Shown: positions 34,411-45,221 of the stretch, piece after piece | Layout: each line of letters begins with the position of its first letter | How positions within the stretch are numbered: position 1 is the first letter of the stretch | Assembly (NCBI RefSeq): GCF_020497125.1 | Contig: NC_059077.1 | Coordinates: 31,013,340-31,077,339, forward strand | Direction: 5' to 3' | Length of the DNA: 64,000 nucleotides | Origin: Mauremys mutica | Taxonomy: Eukaryota; Chordata; Testudines; Geoemydidae | Translations under genes and position numbers: made by a program | Notes under the pieces: generated by a model | Seen by the model: only the letters and a program-made list of their open reading frames with translations | Told to the model about the DNA's origin: nothing | The model's database searches: none

Positions 34411-36796
34411 ATACACATAAAAATTATCCTTAATATTGTTTTGTGGCCTGATCCAGTGGACTTTTCGCTGACTTCAATGGCCACTGGATTTGGGCCTATA
34501 TTGAGCAATCAGTAATGTTCCACCTAGTGACAATTTTTGGTCGGGCCACTTGATCCTAACAAGGACTGACCAAGCCCATGCTCTGTAGCTTGTGCAAAAT
34601 GACAGCATAGCCTCAGTGGATTAATACTATGAATTGTTCAGTAGCATTAGTGTGGCTGATACTGCTGACTTATCTAGAATGCATTTTTGTATTTGAATAG
34701 ATATGATTGTCCACACTGCTCAGTCTTTGGTAAAGTAAAATTACTAAAATAGTTTAAAATAGTCTTTCCTTGGTTTAATTTCAACAAAATAATTTATCTA
34801 CAGTGGGCAGTAGTGTCCTTTTTATTGGTAATGCTTTCATCTGTGAGGCTTGATTGTGGTCCCACATTGACATTAGTGTAACTCCATACACATCAGTGGA
34901 ATAATATCTGATTTACACTGTTGTACCAGAATCAGGTCCTGTATGGAGGCTGATGCATAGTGTTTTCTGAGTTTCACTTATATTCTAAATCTTCTGATTC
35001 TTTTTATTTTCTTCTGGGTGAGAAAGAAGGAAATCTTTACAAACTGCAGTAATTCGTGAAGTAAGTACCTGGTCACATTTACTGTACTAATGGTAAGCAC
35101 ACAAACCCTTTCTACATAATGAAAAAGCTTGAAACAATGGCAAACAGATCTCATTAAAAAAGTGAGATTATAGGTATATTGAAAGCATAATATAATATTT
35201 GCAATTTATTGACCAAAAATAACTTGATTCTCTTGGGATTCAAAAAAGGACTGAAAACATTAAATTTTGTTTCAAAATGAGTTGAATTAGGTTTTTTTAT
35301 AGACTTGAGAAAATCAGAAGCAATATTTCATCTCTGCTTCTGACTGTTTATTTGGAATTCAATTAAACTATACAGAAAAAAAGATATTTGCAAAAATTGC
35401 AATGCTTTCTTGTAATGGTTTTCTCCAATATTTTTTCATACAGTATAGCAGGTATTTACATATATTAATAATACTTCAATGGATATATTCAGTAACCATT
35501 ATCAGAGGATCATATGTTCCTTATTAAATAATTGCATTTCTTGTTTGAATATTAGTTTTGTAAAATATGATGAACATGCAAATACTTAAACAGGAATTAT
35601 TTGAAGACCAGCTTAGTGAAAGGTTCAAAGGAAACATCTTTAAAGACCGTGAATATATCAGTGAAAAGTAAGCAACAGTAGATATCTTGCTAGAATTAGC
35701 CTAATTTATCAGCTGCTAGGACCAACTGTGTCTTCCAGATTTACAGAATTTCCTGATCTTTAGAGTTAAAATGCAAACCTTGTATTGCACCACCACTCAA
35801 GTGCATTGGAGAACAAGGAATGAGAATATGGTCATGTCCTAAGTTCACAATACATTTCAGTCGATAGGAAAAGCAATTTATGGAAATAACTTAATCTGAC
35901 CTCTAGTTATTATGCACATTACCTGTAATGTGCTATTTCAGCAGGTGAACACTGCAGGACAAATCCTCTTAGGAAACAGCTTTTTGTCTCTACTACTAGA
36001 ACTGCACAAGTTTTATCCTGTCTAAGTAAGTTTCCATTATAACTGCTCCCTTAGGGCTTAGACTGGCACTCTGCACTGCACTAGCAGCACCCTGTTCCAC
36101 TGCCTCAGGAGCAGTGCAGGGACTTAATTGTGATGTGTGTGTCACAGTTTGGCCCTGTTTCTCCATGGCAGAAGACAGCCACATTTGATGCACCTCACTT
36201 CCTAATCCTCCACAGCAGCTCAGCTGCACGGGCTGGTATATTGAGGAACAGACTCAAGACTCTTTCCATGCCATACTCCTGCCCATCCACTTGCAGTAGA
36301 GGAGGATTAGCAGCTCCATGGTGGCTGACCTATTAAAAAAAAATCCATTTTAAACCTTTATAGTTTGGCTCAATCTAAAGTGTTTCACCAAACCACTGAA
36401 TGGCTCACATTCAATATAGGGAATTTGGCCCAGATCCTAGAAGGTGCTTATCTCTCTATCAGTACTAACTTGCTATCCCAAAGTAACTGATGAGCTACAA
36501 CTATTTAAAAAGATTGACTGACTTTTTCCATTTCTTTGTGATATCCTCACTCACGTGGAGTAGCACCTTACTCTAGAACAATCCCAAAGACTTCAGTAGG
36601 ACTACTCATGGAGTAAGACCCTTATCTACTGCTTATGGAAGTAAAAGGAAAGACTCCCACTGATTTCCATAAACACTGGATTAAGCCCTAAGGTATTACT
36701 AAGTGTAAGTAAAGGTATCAAAATCTGCCCCTTTGTACTCAAAGATCTGAACTGCTTTTAATGAAACTTTCCAAAAATATTCACCTTCAATTTTGG
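34411..36796. other. Unassigned AT-rich stretch
   Basis: No gene recognised. 34858-34945 is another copy of the TTAGTGTAACTCC/GATTTACACTG palindromic repeat. The rest is AT-rich with open frames below 80 codons. Confidence 0.5.
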
Positions 36797-36985
36797 AGGG
36801 GGAGGAATAGCTCAGTGGTTTGAGCATTGGCCTGCTAAACCCAGGGTTGTGAGTTCAATCCTTGAGGGGGGCATTTAGGGAACTGGGGTAAAAATCTGTT
36901 TGGGGATTAGTCCTGCTCTGAGCAGGGTGTTGGACTAGATGATCTCCTGAGGTCCCTTCCAACCTTGACATTCTATGATTCTAGG
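36797..36985 (+). mobile_element. tRNA-derived SINE, turtle Cry/pol III type
   Basis: The head has an A box (ATAGCTCAGTGGTTTGAGC) and a B box (GTGAGTTCAATCC), as in a tRNA gene, preceded by GGGGGAGGA. The body carries GGGGATTAGTCCTGCTC, then GTTGGACTAGATGATCTCC and CTTCCAACCTTGACATTC. The tail is TTCTATGATTCT, a CR1-like 3' end, so CR1 machinery probably mobilised it. The length is typical. No gene product. Confidence 0.92.
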
Positions 36986-38945
36986 AACCCAAAAGGTAAA
37001 ATGATGAGAGAGCCATAAACAATTGAATACATTCCTTTAGAATCATGTTACAAAATATCTTTCAACAGCCTGAAGCTCATGCGCATTTACCATTGCCTGT
37101 TAATTATTACTTAAAATTTATATAGTGCCATGAGTGTACACAATGCTTTCCAAACAAAAATAAGGCCTTTTCACAATACATTAGATTATGTTCAACATGC
37201 TATTAAAAAAATTACACAAAATGCTTTTGAATAATAACACTTTATCTAGCTGATCTTTTGTTATAATAGCATGGAAAAATTATCTAATATGGTAAATTAA
37301 AGGAACTATAAAGCTGAGCTCCAGTCTTTGGGCTAAATCTCTAGGTATACCACGATGGTACTTGATGGATCTGGACAGATGACTTGCCCCCACTGTTCTA
37401 CTCCATTCTGAACTGTCCCCTAATCCAAGTTGAAATACCCTCCCAAAGAGCTGCACCATCAACCAGGATAACCAGAGTCTACTGTTCTCTGGGTCTGCTA
37501 CTGGAATGCCTGTGGCAGTCCCCCTAGCATAGGAAAAATTACAGTTGACATAGGCCCACCCCAGAATGCTAGCCATGTGTCAGGGCTGGTGTTTTCATTT
37601 CCAATCCTCAGGTGCTGCCTTCAGGCAGATTTAAGTCCCCCTTGTGTGGCTCCAATGGTGCAAAGGGGACTTAGGAAAAGCTGACTCATCTTTAGCTGAT
37701 TGCGTAGTCTTCATTAATCTTTAAAAATTGTATCACTAACTAAGAAAAAAAATTCTGCCAAAAATGAAACAATTTTCCAAATAAATATGGTTCCCACTTT
37801 CAAATAAATGGGGAATTCTTTTCCACTTTATACATTGAAAATCCTGCTTTCTTTCCTTCTAACCTTATGATTCTACAAGTTTCAGGGAAAGCCAGTGTGC
37901 ATGTACACAACACAATCCATCACAGTGCACCAACTCCATGTCTGCTACTAACTCTGGAAGTTTCTTGTAAAGTGGGCTAGGCTTCCTGTGAATCAAATTA
38001 GTTTTTGTCCATTTGCTCCTGGGTTTTAGTGGTCAGCATTCTTGCGATATGGCTACAATAATACTCCAGAAGCCTCAGAACATGCCTTACACAGCTGTTT
38101 AGAGCCAGGCTGAGGCTCTGGATTTCATCCCCAGCTGGGAAGAAGCATCAGTGCAAGAAGCTCTGATGGCCAGCTACCAGAATAAATAAACATTTGTGGA
38201 CATTGCAAAGTAGATGTCTGCAAGAGGTCACAACCCAGATGCTGAGCAGTTGCAGGTAAAGACCAAGCAGCTCAGGATGACTTACATTAAAATTAGGGAT
38301 GAGAGGAAAAATCCAGTGGAGGATATGAGAGTTATCTAGTTCCTCAAACAGCATGGAAAAAGACACGGAGATGCAGAGGCACCTCATGGATACTATACTA
38401 AGCAAAAATGCTCTGCTCCAAAACATGCTGCTAGGGCTGCATGTCCTGCAATCCTGTAGACTGGGACCCAGCCAGTGGTGTATTATTGTCTAGGCCAACA
38501 AGGTGGCAAATTTGCTCGTGCCCCCTCCCCAACTTTGCCCCTTCCCCAAATCCCTGGCCCCCCTCCTCTGCTGGAGACAGGCAGAGCCCCCAGCACAATC
38601 AGTCAATGAAACTGATGCAGACTGTGGATTCAGGCATCAGAACATTTACTTGAGCATGGGTAGGGTTTTTTTGTAGGGAAACAACAGTAGTTCAAGGGAG
38701 AACACTGGATTTGTTTATGGGTAAACTGATGACTCAAGGGAGTTTACCAAAGTTGTTTTGTTCAGGCTAGACAATCGGAACTGATCATTCCTGGCTATGG
38801 GTGGTCTTCCTTGGAATGAGCTCAAAATACAATTAGAGAGCTTCAATATTTTGGATACCAATAAAGGATTTATTACTAGAATTGGTCTGATAACTACTGA
38901 GCTGGGTGTGTGCAGGTGTGGGATCTCTGGAGCAGAGATACTCTA
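36986..38945. other. Unassigned stretch
   Basis: No gene recognised. 38455-38580 (CAGTGGTGTATTATTGTCTA, then a C-rich segment) resembles the left end of a degraded hAT-type element, but its right end was not found. Confidence 0.4.
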
Positions 38946-39075
38946 TCATGCTTCAGAGGGGTAATTGTGTTAGTCTGGATCTGTAAAAGCAACAGAGAGT
39001 CCTGTGGCACCTTATAGACTAACAGAAGTATTGGAGCATGAGCTTTCGTGGGTGAATAGCCACTTCATCGGATGC
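38946..39075 (-). mobile_element. Penelope-like repeat (copy 5)
   Basis: Read on the minus strand: GCATCCGATGAAGTGG, then TATTCACCCACGAAAGCTCA, TTAGTCTATAAGGTGCCACA, and the terminus AGACTAACACAATTACCCC. This copy keeps CCGATGA in the hammerhead-like core, one base away from the canonical CUGAUGA. Confidence 0.85.
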
Positions 39076-39549
39076 ATGTATCATGCAGTGCTTCCTTGCT
39101 TTTCTGGTCCCAGAGTTCTGTGTGGTTCTTGCCTTGGAATCTCTGTTCTCCATTCTGTGTGCTAATGGACATGCCTTCCTGTCCCATCTTCGATGCAAAT
39201 GAGGCTAGGGGAGTTTCCTTAATCTTGTCACCCTTGTCCCAGGGGTTTAGGTGTGTCTCCCACTGCCTTTTCATTGATTTTTGTAAGTCTTTCTTCTGAT
39301 TTTGGTTGAAGCAGAGGCTCGGAGGGGGAGGGGGGATGTCTTTCGTGAGTCAGACAGACTGTGTACTATGCCCTGGTTCCCCAAGAACACAGAGTTGATA
39401 GGTAACAAGTCCCCCACCCCATTGATGGGGTGCTTCTGCAGAGCAAGTATCCCCATCACATCCTCACACCATGGTACCAGGTCTGATCTTCAACCCAATG
39501 CAGCTGCCGCATCAGTCGCTGGATCCAGAAAACCTGTAGAACGAGACCA
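39076..39549. other. Unassigned stretch between two mobile elements
   Basis: No gene recognised. It holds a G-rich purine tract near 39320-39340. Overlapping short frames occur on both strands with no family match. Confidence 0.4.
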
Positions 39550-40736
39550 ATTGCTAGTATAATTTAGAAAGAGAACCAGAAAAGTGCCACTGTGGCTAAA
39601 CAACAAAGTAAAAGAAGCAGCGAGAGACAAAAAGGCATCCTTTAAAAAGTGAAAGTTAAATCCTAGTGAGGAAAATAGAAAAGAGCATAAACTCTGGCAA
39701 GTGAAGTATAAAAATATAATAAGGAAGTCCAAAAAAGAATTTGAATAACTAGCCAAAGACTCAAATAATATTTTTTTAAAGTACATCAGAAGCAGGAAAC
39801 CCGCTAAAAAAACAATGGGGCCACCAGATGATCGAGATGCTAAAGGAGCACTCAATGAGTTTCTCCGCAATTAGTTTCTCCGCAACACTGTTGCGGAGAA
39901 ACTAAATTAATTATTTGCATCAGTCTTCATGGCTGAGGATGTGAGGGATATTCCCAAACCTGAGCCATTCTTTTTAGGTGACAAATCTGAGGAACTGTCC
40001 CAGATTGAGTTGTCATTAGAGGTGATTTTGGAACAAATTGATAAACTAAACAGTAATAAGTCACCAGGACCAGATGATATTCACCCAAGAGTTCTGAAGG
40101 AATTCAAATGTGAAATTGCAGAACTACTAACTGTAGTTCGTAACCTATCATTTAAATCAGCTTCTGTACCAAATGGCTTGAGGATAGCTAATGTGATGCC
40201 AATTTTTAAATAGGGCTCCAGAGGTGATCCCGGTAATTATAGGCTGGTAAGCCTGACTTCAGTAATGGGCAAACTGATTGAAACTATAGTAAAGAACAAA
40301 ATTGTCAGACACGTAGATGAACATAATTTGTTGGGGAAGAGTCAACATGTTTTTTGTAAAGGTAAATCATGCTTCACAAATCTACCAGAATTCTTTGAGG
40401 GGGTTGACAAGCATGTGGACGAGGGGAATCCAGTGGATGTAGTGTACTTAGATTTTCAGAAAGCCTTTGACAACGTCCCTCACCAAAGGCTCTTAAGCAA
40501 AGTAAGCTGTCATGGGATAAGAGGGAAGGTCCTCTCATGGATTGGTAACTGGTTAAAAGATAGGAAACAAAGGGTAGGAATAAATGGTCAGTTTACAGAA
40601 TGAAGAGAGGTAAATAGTGGTGTCACCCAGGGGTCTGCACTGGGACCAATCCTATTCAACATATTCATAAATGATCTGGAAAAAAGGGGTAAACAGTGAG
40701 GTGGCAAAATTTGCAGATGATACTGCAGATGATACT

Positions 40737-40935
40737 GGGAGGGATAGCTCAGTGATTTGAGCCATTGGCCTGCTAAACTCAGGGTTGTGAGTTCAATCTT
40801 TGAGGAGGCCACTTAGGGATCTGGGGCAAAAATTGGTCCTGCTAGTGAAGGCAGGGGGCTGGACTCGATGACCTTTCAAGGTCCCTTCCAGTTCTAGGAG
40901 ACTGGTATATCTCCAATTATTAGTTATTACAATTT
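40737..40935 (+). mobile_element. tRNA-derived SINE nested in CR1
   Basis: The same family as the SINE at 36797: A box GGATAGCTCAGTGATTTGAGC-like, B box GTGAGTTCAATCT, body GGCTGGACTCGATGACC and CCTTCCAGTTCTAGG. It lacks the TTTGGGGATTAG segment of the first copy and ends in TATTAGTTATTACAATTT, so it is a different subfamily. It was inserted just after the FADD codons of the CR1 reverse transcriptase. Confidence 0.9.
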
Positions 40936-41015
40936 AAACTACTCAAGATGGTTAAGTCCCAGGCAGACTGTGAAGAGCTACAAAAGGATCTCTCAAAACT
41001 TGGTGGATGGGCAAC

Positions 41016-41206
41016 AAAATAGCAGATGCAACAAAGAATCCTGTGGCACCTTATAGACTAACAGACGTTTTGCAGCATGAGCTTTCGTGGGTGAATACCC
41101 ACTTCTCATGCTGCAAAACGTCTGTTAGTCTATAAGGTGCCACAGGATTCTTTGTTGCTTTTACAGATCCAGACTAACACGGCTACCCCTCTGAAAATAG
41201 CAGATG
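41016..41206. mobile_element. Inverted Penelope-like pair nested in CR1, 13-bp target duplication
   Basis: Minus-strand arm 41029-41106 and plus-strand arm 41107-41193 of the dispersed unit lie head to head. The right arm starts later (CATGCTGCAAAACG) and so lacks the hairpin. AAAATAGCAGATG flanks the pair at 41016-41028 and 41194-41206, and only one copy is expected in CR1. The pair therefore arrived as a single insertion. The right arm keeps the terminus AGACTAACACGGCTACCCC and TCTG. Confidence 0.88.
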
Positions 41207-42010
41207 ATATTCAATGTTGATAAATGCAAAGTAATGCACATTGGAAAACATAATCCCAACTATACATATAAAATGGGGTCTAAATTAGCTGTTACCACTC
41301 AAAGAAATCTTGGAATCATTGTGGATAGTTCTCTGAAAACATCCACTCAATGTGCAGTGTCAATCAAAAAAGTGAACAGAATGCTGGGAATCATTAAGAA
41401 AGGGATAGATAATAAGACAGAAAGTATCATATTGCCTCTATATAAATAAATGGTACACCCACATCTTGTGTGCAGATGTGGTTGCCCCATCTCAAGAAAA
41501 ATATATTGAAATTGGAGAAGGTTCAGTGGAGGACAACAAAAATGATTAGGGGTATGGAACTGCTGCCATATGGGGAGAGATTAATAAGACTGGGACTTTT
41601 CAGCTTGGAAAAGAGATGACTAAGGGAGGATATGATAAAGGTCTATAAAATCATGACTGGTGTGGAGAAAGTAAATAAGGAAATGTTATTTACTCCTTCT
41701 CATAACACAAGAACTAGGGGGTCACCAAATGAAATGAATAGGCAACAGGTTTAAAACAAACAAAAGGAAGTATTTTTTCACACAATGCTCAATCAATCTA
41801 TGGAACTCTTTGCCAGAGGACGTTGTGAAGGCCAAGACTGTAACAGGGTTCAAAAAAGAGCTAGATAAGTTCATGGAGGATTGGTCCATCAATGGCTATT
41901 AACCAGCATGGGCAGGGATGGTGTCTCTAGCCTCTGTTTGCCAGAAACTGGGAATGGGTGACAGGGGATGGATCACTTGATGATTACATATTCTATTCAT
42001 TCCCTCTGGT

Positions 42011-42761
42011 GCACCCCCTGCCACTGCTAGGGCCCTGGGCTGGGATGCGGTGGAGTTGGGCGGGGCCACATCCCCCCTGCTACACCACCTCCTCCTTTGT
42101 CCAGAGGGCCTGCATTCAGTTTGCCAAGTAAGGACACTAGGCTCTACCCCTGCCCGAGATCCCCCCCACCTGTGTTTGGGGGCTCTACCCCTGCCCGAGC
42201 CCGGAGGATTTGTTGCCCGGTCCTGACTAAGGGCCTGGGCTCTGAACTATTTGTTTGCTGCTCGCCCCTGACTGCAGGTCCAAGCCACCGACACGAACTG
42301 CTTTTCGTTCTACTCGGACTGCTGTCAGTCCAGCTTTGAGTGTTGAAATATAGCCCAAGCCACCTCTGCATATAATCATGGTTGCCAGTATAGCAGAGCA
42401 TAGTTGGGTCCATGTTGGCCAACAGCATTTCAAAAAAGGTTCTAGCCCTATTACAAATGAAGCATAGTATGGAGATAACAGAAAACACTGATTTCTTTTT
42501 AAAAGAAATCAAACTGACCTGGCTTCCCACAGTTCACAGCTAAAGGTATCCACAGATGCACGCTGCTCAGAAGCAAGGGTCAGTGGGATATCTTTCGAGA
42601 ATGCCAGGCCCCCAGGTCACAGGTCACATGACGCAAACTGAAAGGTGAAGCAGGCTAGTGGTGTGGCTTGAATAGTGCATGTTACCTGCATGCATCAAAA
42701 AGCTTCAGATTAAGCCTCCTGTGTAGACATGCCCTTAGAAGGCCTCAGCTTTGCTGCACTC
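42011..42761. other. Unassigned GC-richer stretch before the Harbinger element
   Basis: GGCTCTACCCCTGCCCGAG occurs twice (near 42141 and 42180) as a direct repeat. The composition between 42010 and 42310 is GC-rich and resembles part of a reptile LTR-type repeat, but no boundaries are seen. 42760 carries the TAA target of the Harbinger element. Confidence 0.35.
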
Positions 42762-42764
42762 TAA

Positions 42765-42790
42765 GGGTACGTCTACACTACAAGACTATT
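42765..42790 (+). repeat. Left terminal inverted repeat of Harbinger element
   Basis: GGGTACGTCTACACTACAAG matches the complement of the right end across GTCTACACTA and the following GACT/TCGAA words. The match is imperfect over the first six bases. Confidence 0.85.
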
Positions 42791-43142
42791 TCGAATCTAC
42801 TTAATTTGAATTTGTGGAATCGACCTTATGAAGTTGAATTTGTGTATCCACACTAAATACACTAATTCGACTGTCTGAGTCCACAGTAACGGGGCCAGCG
42901 TCGACTTTGGAAGCGGTGCACCGTGGGAAGCTATCCCACAGTTCCCGCAGTCCCCGCTGCCCAGTGGAATGCTGGGTAGAGCCCCCAATGCCTGCTGGGG
43001 GAAAAAATGTGTCGAGGGTGGTTTTGGGTAACTGTCATCATTGAACCGTCACTCCTGTCCTCTCTCCTTGAAAGCGCCGGCGGGAAATCTGTTTGTGCCC
43101 TTCTCTGGTCGGTTACAGCTCGGACGCCACAGCACTGCGAGC

Positions 43143-44426
43143 ATGGAGCCCGCTGCGATCATCGCTGCACTTATGGCCGTTGTCAACTCCTCGCACCTTA
43201 TCGTCCACCTCTTCCACAGTCAGCTGCTGAGAAATCGGGCGAGGAGGCTCCGTCAGCGCGGTGAGGACAGGAAGTCACAGAGTGGCGCAGACCTCTCACA
43301 AAGCAGGGTACGCCGCGCAGTGGAGATCATGGTGGCAATGGGTCAAGTTCATGGTGTGGAACGGCGATTCTGGGCCCGGGAAACAAGCACGGACTGGTGG
43401 GACCGCATAGTGCTGCAGGTCTGGGATGAATCACAGTGGCTGCGAAACTTGAGGATGCGTAAGGGCACTTTCCTTGAACTCTGTGACTTGCTGGCCCCTG
43501 CCCTGAAGCGCCAGGACACCCGGATGCGAGCAGCCCAGAGTGTGCAGAAGCGAGTAGCCATAGCCCTCTGGAAACTTGCAACGCCAGACAGCTACCGGTC
43601 AGTAGCGAACCACTTTGGCGTGGGCAAATCTACCGTAGGGCTTGCTGTGATTCAAGTAGCCCACGCAATCGTTGAGCAACTGTTCTCAAAGGTAGTGACC
43701 CTGGGAAACGTCCAGGTCGTCATAGATGACTTCGGCGCGATGGGATTCCCAAACTGCGGTGGGGCTATAGATGGCACTCACATCCCTATCCTGGGACCGG
43801 CCCACCAGGCCAGCCATTACATTAACCGAAAGGGCTACTTTTCTATGGTGCTGCAAGCACTGGTGGACCATAGGGGACGTTTTACCAACATCTACGTCGG
43901 GTGGCCGGGCAAGGTTCATGACGCGCGTGTGTTCAGGAACTCTGGTCTGTTTAAACGCCTCCAGGCAGGTAGTTTCTTCCCGGACCACAAAATAACGGTT
44001 GGGGATGTGCAGATGCCTACAGTGATCCTCGGGGACCCAGCCTACCCGCTAATGCCCTGGCTCATGAAGCCCTATACAGGCGCCTTGGACAGTGAGAAGG
44101 AGCTCTTCAACTACCGGCTGAGCAAGTGCAGAATGGTGGTGGAGTGTGCTTTCGGACGTCTCAAGGGGAGATGGCGGCGCTTACTCACTCGCTCGGACCT
44201 CAGCGAAAAAAATATCCCCGTTGTTATTGCTGCTTGCTGTGTGCTCCACAATCTCTGTGAGAGCAAGGGGGAGACCTTTATGGTGGGATGGGAGGTTGAG
44301 GCCAATCGCCTGGCTGCTGATTACGCTCAGCCAGACAGCCGTGCCGATAGAAGATCCCAGCGGGAAGCGCTGTGCATCTGGGAGGCTTTGAAAGATAGGT
44401 TCCTCGGAGAGCAGGGTAACCTATGA
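43143..44426 (+). CDS. Harbinger DDE transposase (HARBI1-like), intact
   Basis: A 427-residue protein from the ATG at 43143 (MEPAAIIAALMAVVNSS), chosen because related transposases begin with a similar hydrophobic stretch. An upstream in-frame ATG at 43041 would add 34 residues of unrelated composition. A basic segment follows (RNRARRLRQRG), then a helix-turn-helix at about residues 137-170 (YRSVANHFGVGKSTVGLAV). The DDE_Tnp_4 catalytic core shows GGAIDGTHIPI (Asp 210), GWPGKVHDARVF (Asp 260) and VVECAFGRLKGRW (Glu 334), with GDPAYPLMPWL between the last two. In this superfamily the enzyme cuts and joins transposon ends at TWA sites in the nucleus, assisted by the Myb-like partner. The frame has no stop or shift, and an AATAAA lies at 44570. 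Host-domesticated HARBI1 is an alternative idea, but the TIRs, target duplication and partner gene argue for a transposon. Confidence 0.93.
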   Translation: MEPAAIIAALMAVVNSSHLIVHLFHSQLLRNRARRLRQRGEDRKSQSGADLSQSRVRRAVEIMVAMGQVHGVERRFWARETSTDWWDRIVLQVWDESQWLRNLRMRKGTFLELCDLLAPALKRQDTRMRAAQSVQKRVAIALWKLATPDSYRSVANHFGVGKSTVGLAVIQVAHAIVEQLFSKVVTLGNVQVVIDDFGAMGFPNCGGAIDGTHIPILGPAHQASHYINRKGYFSMVLQALVDHRGRFTNIYVGWPGKVHDARVFRNSGLFKRLQAGSFFPDHKITVGDVQMPTVILGDPAYPLMPWLMKPYTGALDSEKELFNYRLSKCRMVVECAFGRLKGRWRRLLTRSDLSEKNIPVVIAACCVLHNLCESKGETFMVGWEVEANRLAADYAQPDSRADRRSQREALCIWEALKDRFLGEQGNL

Positions 44427-44569
44427 CTCTCCAGTTGATTTACAGAGAAGCTGAACCTGAGCCTGTTTCAGGGACTGTTGACTTCGATCTGCGGTTACAT
44501 ACCCCGTTCTCCAGGTTTCCCCCCTTCCAACACACGTTTTAAAATAACTTTAATGGAGCACTGATTATT

Positions 44570-44575
44570 AATAAA
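44570..44575 (+). promoter_or_regulatory. Poly(A) signal for the transposase gene
   Basis: AATAAA, within TTATTAATAAAGTTTTC, lies about 145 bases past the transposase stop. It is the first canonical signal downstream. Confidence 0.6.
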
Positions 44576-45221
44576 GTTTTCTTTAATTATGAATTCCTGT
44601 TCAAGGGTTGAAACATGGACGCGGACTGTGGTGGGTATGGTGTGCACTGATGTCCAGACCGCTTCTACACTAGAGGAATGACAGGCTCCTGCTCCTACAG
44701 CGGTCTCTGGGGGGAGGACGGTTGCAGGTGGGTGTGCAGGAAGGGGTGGGTTTGCAGGAAGGGGTGAGGGGTGCCGTCTTTGGGACGGAGTTTGGATGCA
44801 GGCTCTGGACTGGGGGTTGGGGCGTAGGAAGGGGTGAGGGGTGTGTGGGAAGGGTGAGTATGTGTCCGTGGATGAGGGCTCTTGCTGGGGCTCAGGGCAT
44901 TGGAGAGGCTCGTGGCTAGGGTGGAAGGGCATGGTAAGGGCAGCCTGCCTTGCCATTTGCGGATGTCAGGCGCTAGGACCCTGGGGCAGCATACACCTCA
45001 CAGACTGACCCGGGGCAGCATTCACCTCCCAGAATGACCCTAGTGCCTAGTGACTGCAGTCTGTGTGTGTCCTGCTGTTGATCCTGCCCCCAAGTCTGTA
45101 CCCTGGTAATGGAGGCTGTCCTATGCAATTAAAAAACCCCTCCCCCCCTTCACACAAAGTCTTCTGACAAGGAAAACGTGACGGAAACAGTGAATAACAA
45201 CAAACTACTTTTAATACTCAA

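Larger units (their letters stand above)
39929..41449 (+). pseudogene. CR1 ORF2 reverse transcriptase remnant
   Basis: The remnant starts with LNSNKSPGPDDIHPRVLKE (RT 0/1 region), then GDPGNYRLVSLTSVMGKLIE after an in-frame stop at 40211. The catalytic-box region VVYLDFQKAFDNVPHQRLL follows (first catalytic Asp within YLDF). HGIRGKVLSWIGNWLKDRKQ comes next, and after another stop [20 protein letters not shown]. The second box reads KFADDT near 40708-40724, where 12 bases (GCAGATGATACT) are tandemly duplicated directly before the SINE. The thumb region (FNVDKCKVMHIGKHNPNY) resumes after the second nested insertion. In CR1 this domain copies the RNA at the insertion site. Stops, the duplication and two insertions make it inactive. 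Confidence 0.88.
39550..42010 (+). mobile_element. CR1 LINE, 5'-truncated, with two nested insertions
   Basis: The copy covers the end of the endonuclease-RT linker, the RT and the 3' end of CR1 ORF2 (details under the pseudogene). A tRNA-SINE interrupts it at 40737-40935, between GATGATACT and AAACTACTC. A Penelope-like inverted pair interrupts it at 41029-41193. The 3' part continues through GACTTTTCAGCTTGGAAAAG to GATCACTTGATGATTACATA and TTCCCTCTGG, near 42010. Both boundaries are approximate. Confidence 0.88.

Noticed and set aside
36797..36870. tRNA gene (A and B boxes present)
   Set aside because: No cloverleaf or anticodon arm can be completed. The sequence continues into a SINE body with a CR1-like tail, and a second copy exists at 40737.
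43327..44391. Additional frames overlapping the Harbinger transposase
   Set aside because: They are shadows of the transposase reading frame in other frames and lack motifs.
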